The notes under the pieces are model-generated. The model did not search any database. It was given only the letters and a program-made list of their open reading frames with translations, and was not told where the DNA came from. Positions 14,811-15,542 of a stretch of DNA of 15,542 bases are shown piece after piece. The DNA comes from an uncultured Flammeovirgaceae bacterium (lineage in GTDB: Bacteria > Bacteroidota > Bacteroidia > Cytophagales > Cyclobacteriaceae): the NCBI GenBank assembly GCA_946886805.1, contig CAMPJM010000030.1:1-15542 (forward strand), in the 5' to 3' direction. Within the stretch, counting starts at the first letter, position 1; every line of letters starts with the position of its first letter. The position numbers were made by a program, and so were the translations under genes.

Positions 14811-15156
14811 TGCAAATATGAATAGCGCAAAGAGAAAGTTTCAAGAGATAGCTTCGATAGTTGCCTCGTTTTTAGAACCCATCGAGGGCTTTAGTTTCTC
14901 GCAACTTGGTCATCCACAAAGTCCCATTGTGCTACACTAAAGTTTTAAACAACCTAACACACCTCATTATCAACCCATTACCCTTCACCTCAAAAAAATA
15001 AATTTCATTACTTGAATTTTATTTAGGTATATTATTATATTACTAAATAAATGCACTGTAGCTGGCTATTCTAGTGTCATGTCAAGCATAAATCTACAGG
15101 TAAATAAAAATCTTTCCTGTCATTTGAAACGACACTTAGAAAAACATTCAACCTCT
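14811..15156. other. Spacer between the kinase-like gene and the permease gene
   Basis: A 346-nt region with one possible small ORF (14818-14940, listed separately). The same stretch contains short inverted repeats, CCTCG/CGAGG near 14871-14887 and GAGAAA/TTTCTC flanking it, that could equally be a 3' hairpin. The right half (14941-15156) is AT-rich; TTG near 15012 followed after about 20 nt by TATATTAC is a weak promoter candidate for the permease. Confidence 0.4.
14818..14940 (+). CDS. Possible 40-aa small protein
   Basis: An ATG-started frame of 40 codons begins 7 nt after the kinase-like gene's stop. The predicted peptide starts MNSAKRKFQEIASIVASFLE and has a basic N-terminus, an amphipathic helix-like part and a Ser/Pro-containing tail. 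There is no clear ribosome-binding site; translation could be coupled to the upstream gene. It matches nothing I recognise and overlaps inverted repeats, so it may be non-coding. Confidence 0.25.
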   Translation: MNSAKRKFQEIASIVASFLEPIEGFSFSQLGHPQSPIVLH

Positions 15157-15542
15157 ATGTTTAGAAATTACCTAAAAGTTGCTCTTCGGAATATCAAGCG
15201 GGACAAAATAAATTCACTTATCAATATTGCTGGCTTAACCATTGGCTTTGCATCGGTAATAATTATCTCGCTTTTTGTTTTTACTGAATTTCATTTCGAT
15301 CAATTTCATTCAAATAGTGAAACCCTTTACCGATTGACCTATGACGATTCCGGGGGAAACGGGCGGCATCTAGTAACTACCGCTCCACCCATGGGAAAAG
15401 CAATAGTGGAAAATTTTCCTGAGGTGGTACAGTCTACCTTGTTTATGTATGCCCCAAGCACTATTATAAAATCCAAAGAGGCGCAATTTTATGAACCCAA
15501 CGTGGTTTACGCAGACTCAAATTTCTTATCATTATTTACTTT
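15157..15542 (+). CDS. MacB/FtsX-type ABC transporter permease (partial, N-terminal part)
   Basis: The first 128 codons of a permease that continues past the window end. MFRNYLKVALRNIKRDK at residues 1-17 is the typical cytoplasmic start of the Bacteroidota MacB-like permeases. The first membrane helix (about 20-43, INIAGLTIGFASVIIISLFVF) is followed by EFHFDQFHSNSETLYRL, which begins the periplasmic MacB core domain. Relatives work with an ATPase and often a periplasmic adaptor to move substrates or transmit mechanical work across the envelope; the ATPase is not in view. An in-frame ATG at 15079 would add 26 polar residues without family support, so 15157 is preferred. Family members near sigma-54 two-component systems are known in this phylum, but a link to the system here is inference. 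Confidence 0.88.
   Translation, partial: MFRNYLKVALRNIKRDKINSLINIAGLTIGFASVIIISLFVFTEFHFDQFHSNSETLYRLTYDDSGGNGRHLVTTAPPMGKAIVENFPEVVQSTLFMYAPSTIIKSKEAQFYEPNVVYADSNFLSLFT

Overview
The window looks like a chromosomal stretch of a Bacteroidota bacterium, most likely a member of the Cytophagales. This rests on the low-GC, AT-rich intergenic DNA, weak or absent Shine-Dalgarno sequences, several TTG starts, exported proteins whose signal peptides end just before Gln, tandem DUF3857/transglutaminase proteins, and a MacB-like permease starting MFRNYLK. The genus cannot be fixed from the sequence alone.

Layout. Positions 351-4272 carry two tandem plus-strand genes for exported DUF3857/transglutaminase-like proteins; the first keeps a Cys and His of the catalytic triad and the second has lost both. 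They converge with a minus-strand run: an AI-2E/PerM family membrane protein (4318-5487), a ZIP metal transporter of the GufA type with a 16-bp palindrome just upstream (5669-6493), a TVP38/TMEM64 (VTT) membrane protein (6618-7343) and a small bitopic coiled-coil protein (7400-7681). Positions 7795-8133 are a GC-rich, hairpin-rich island unlike its surroundings, with no convincing gene. Then come a heptose-bisphosphate phosphatase-like HAD enzyme without the zinc-binding cysteines (minus, 8164-8673), a divergent STAS-like small protein (plus, 8909-9352) and a SlyD-like FKBP prolyl isomerase (minus, 9596-10024) with its own terminator.

Positions 10138-13010 hold a two-component system: an NtrC-family sigma-54 activator and an overlapping NtrY-like membrane histidine kinase. 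Upstream lies a repeated TGTTCGATATT element, one copy forming a near-perfect palindrome, about 90-125 bp ahead of a sequence resembling a sigma-54 -24/-12 promoter. This suggests the regulator controls its own operon. After it come a stand-alone acyl carrier protein (13144-13380), a 344-aa protein that carries the order of motifs of a divergent protein-kinase-like phosphotransferase (13776-14810), a possible 40-codon small ORF, and the beginning of a MacB/FtsX-type ABC permease that runs off the window end.

Most genes are single housekeeping or membrane functions rather than one pathway. The parts most worth a second look are the kinase-like protein, the GC-rich structured island, the candidate autoregulatory sigma-54 control region, the palindrome in front of the ZIP gene, and the active/inactive transglutaminase pair. 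I see no insertion sequence, CRISPR array, tRNA, rRNA or intact mobile-element gene.
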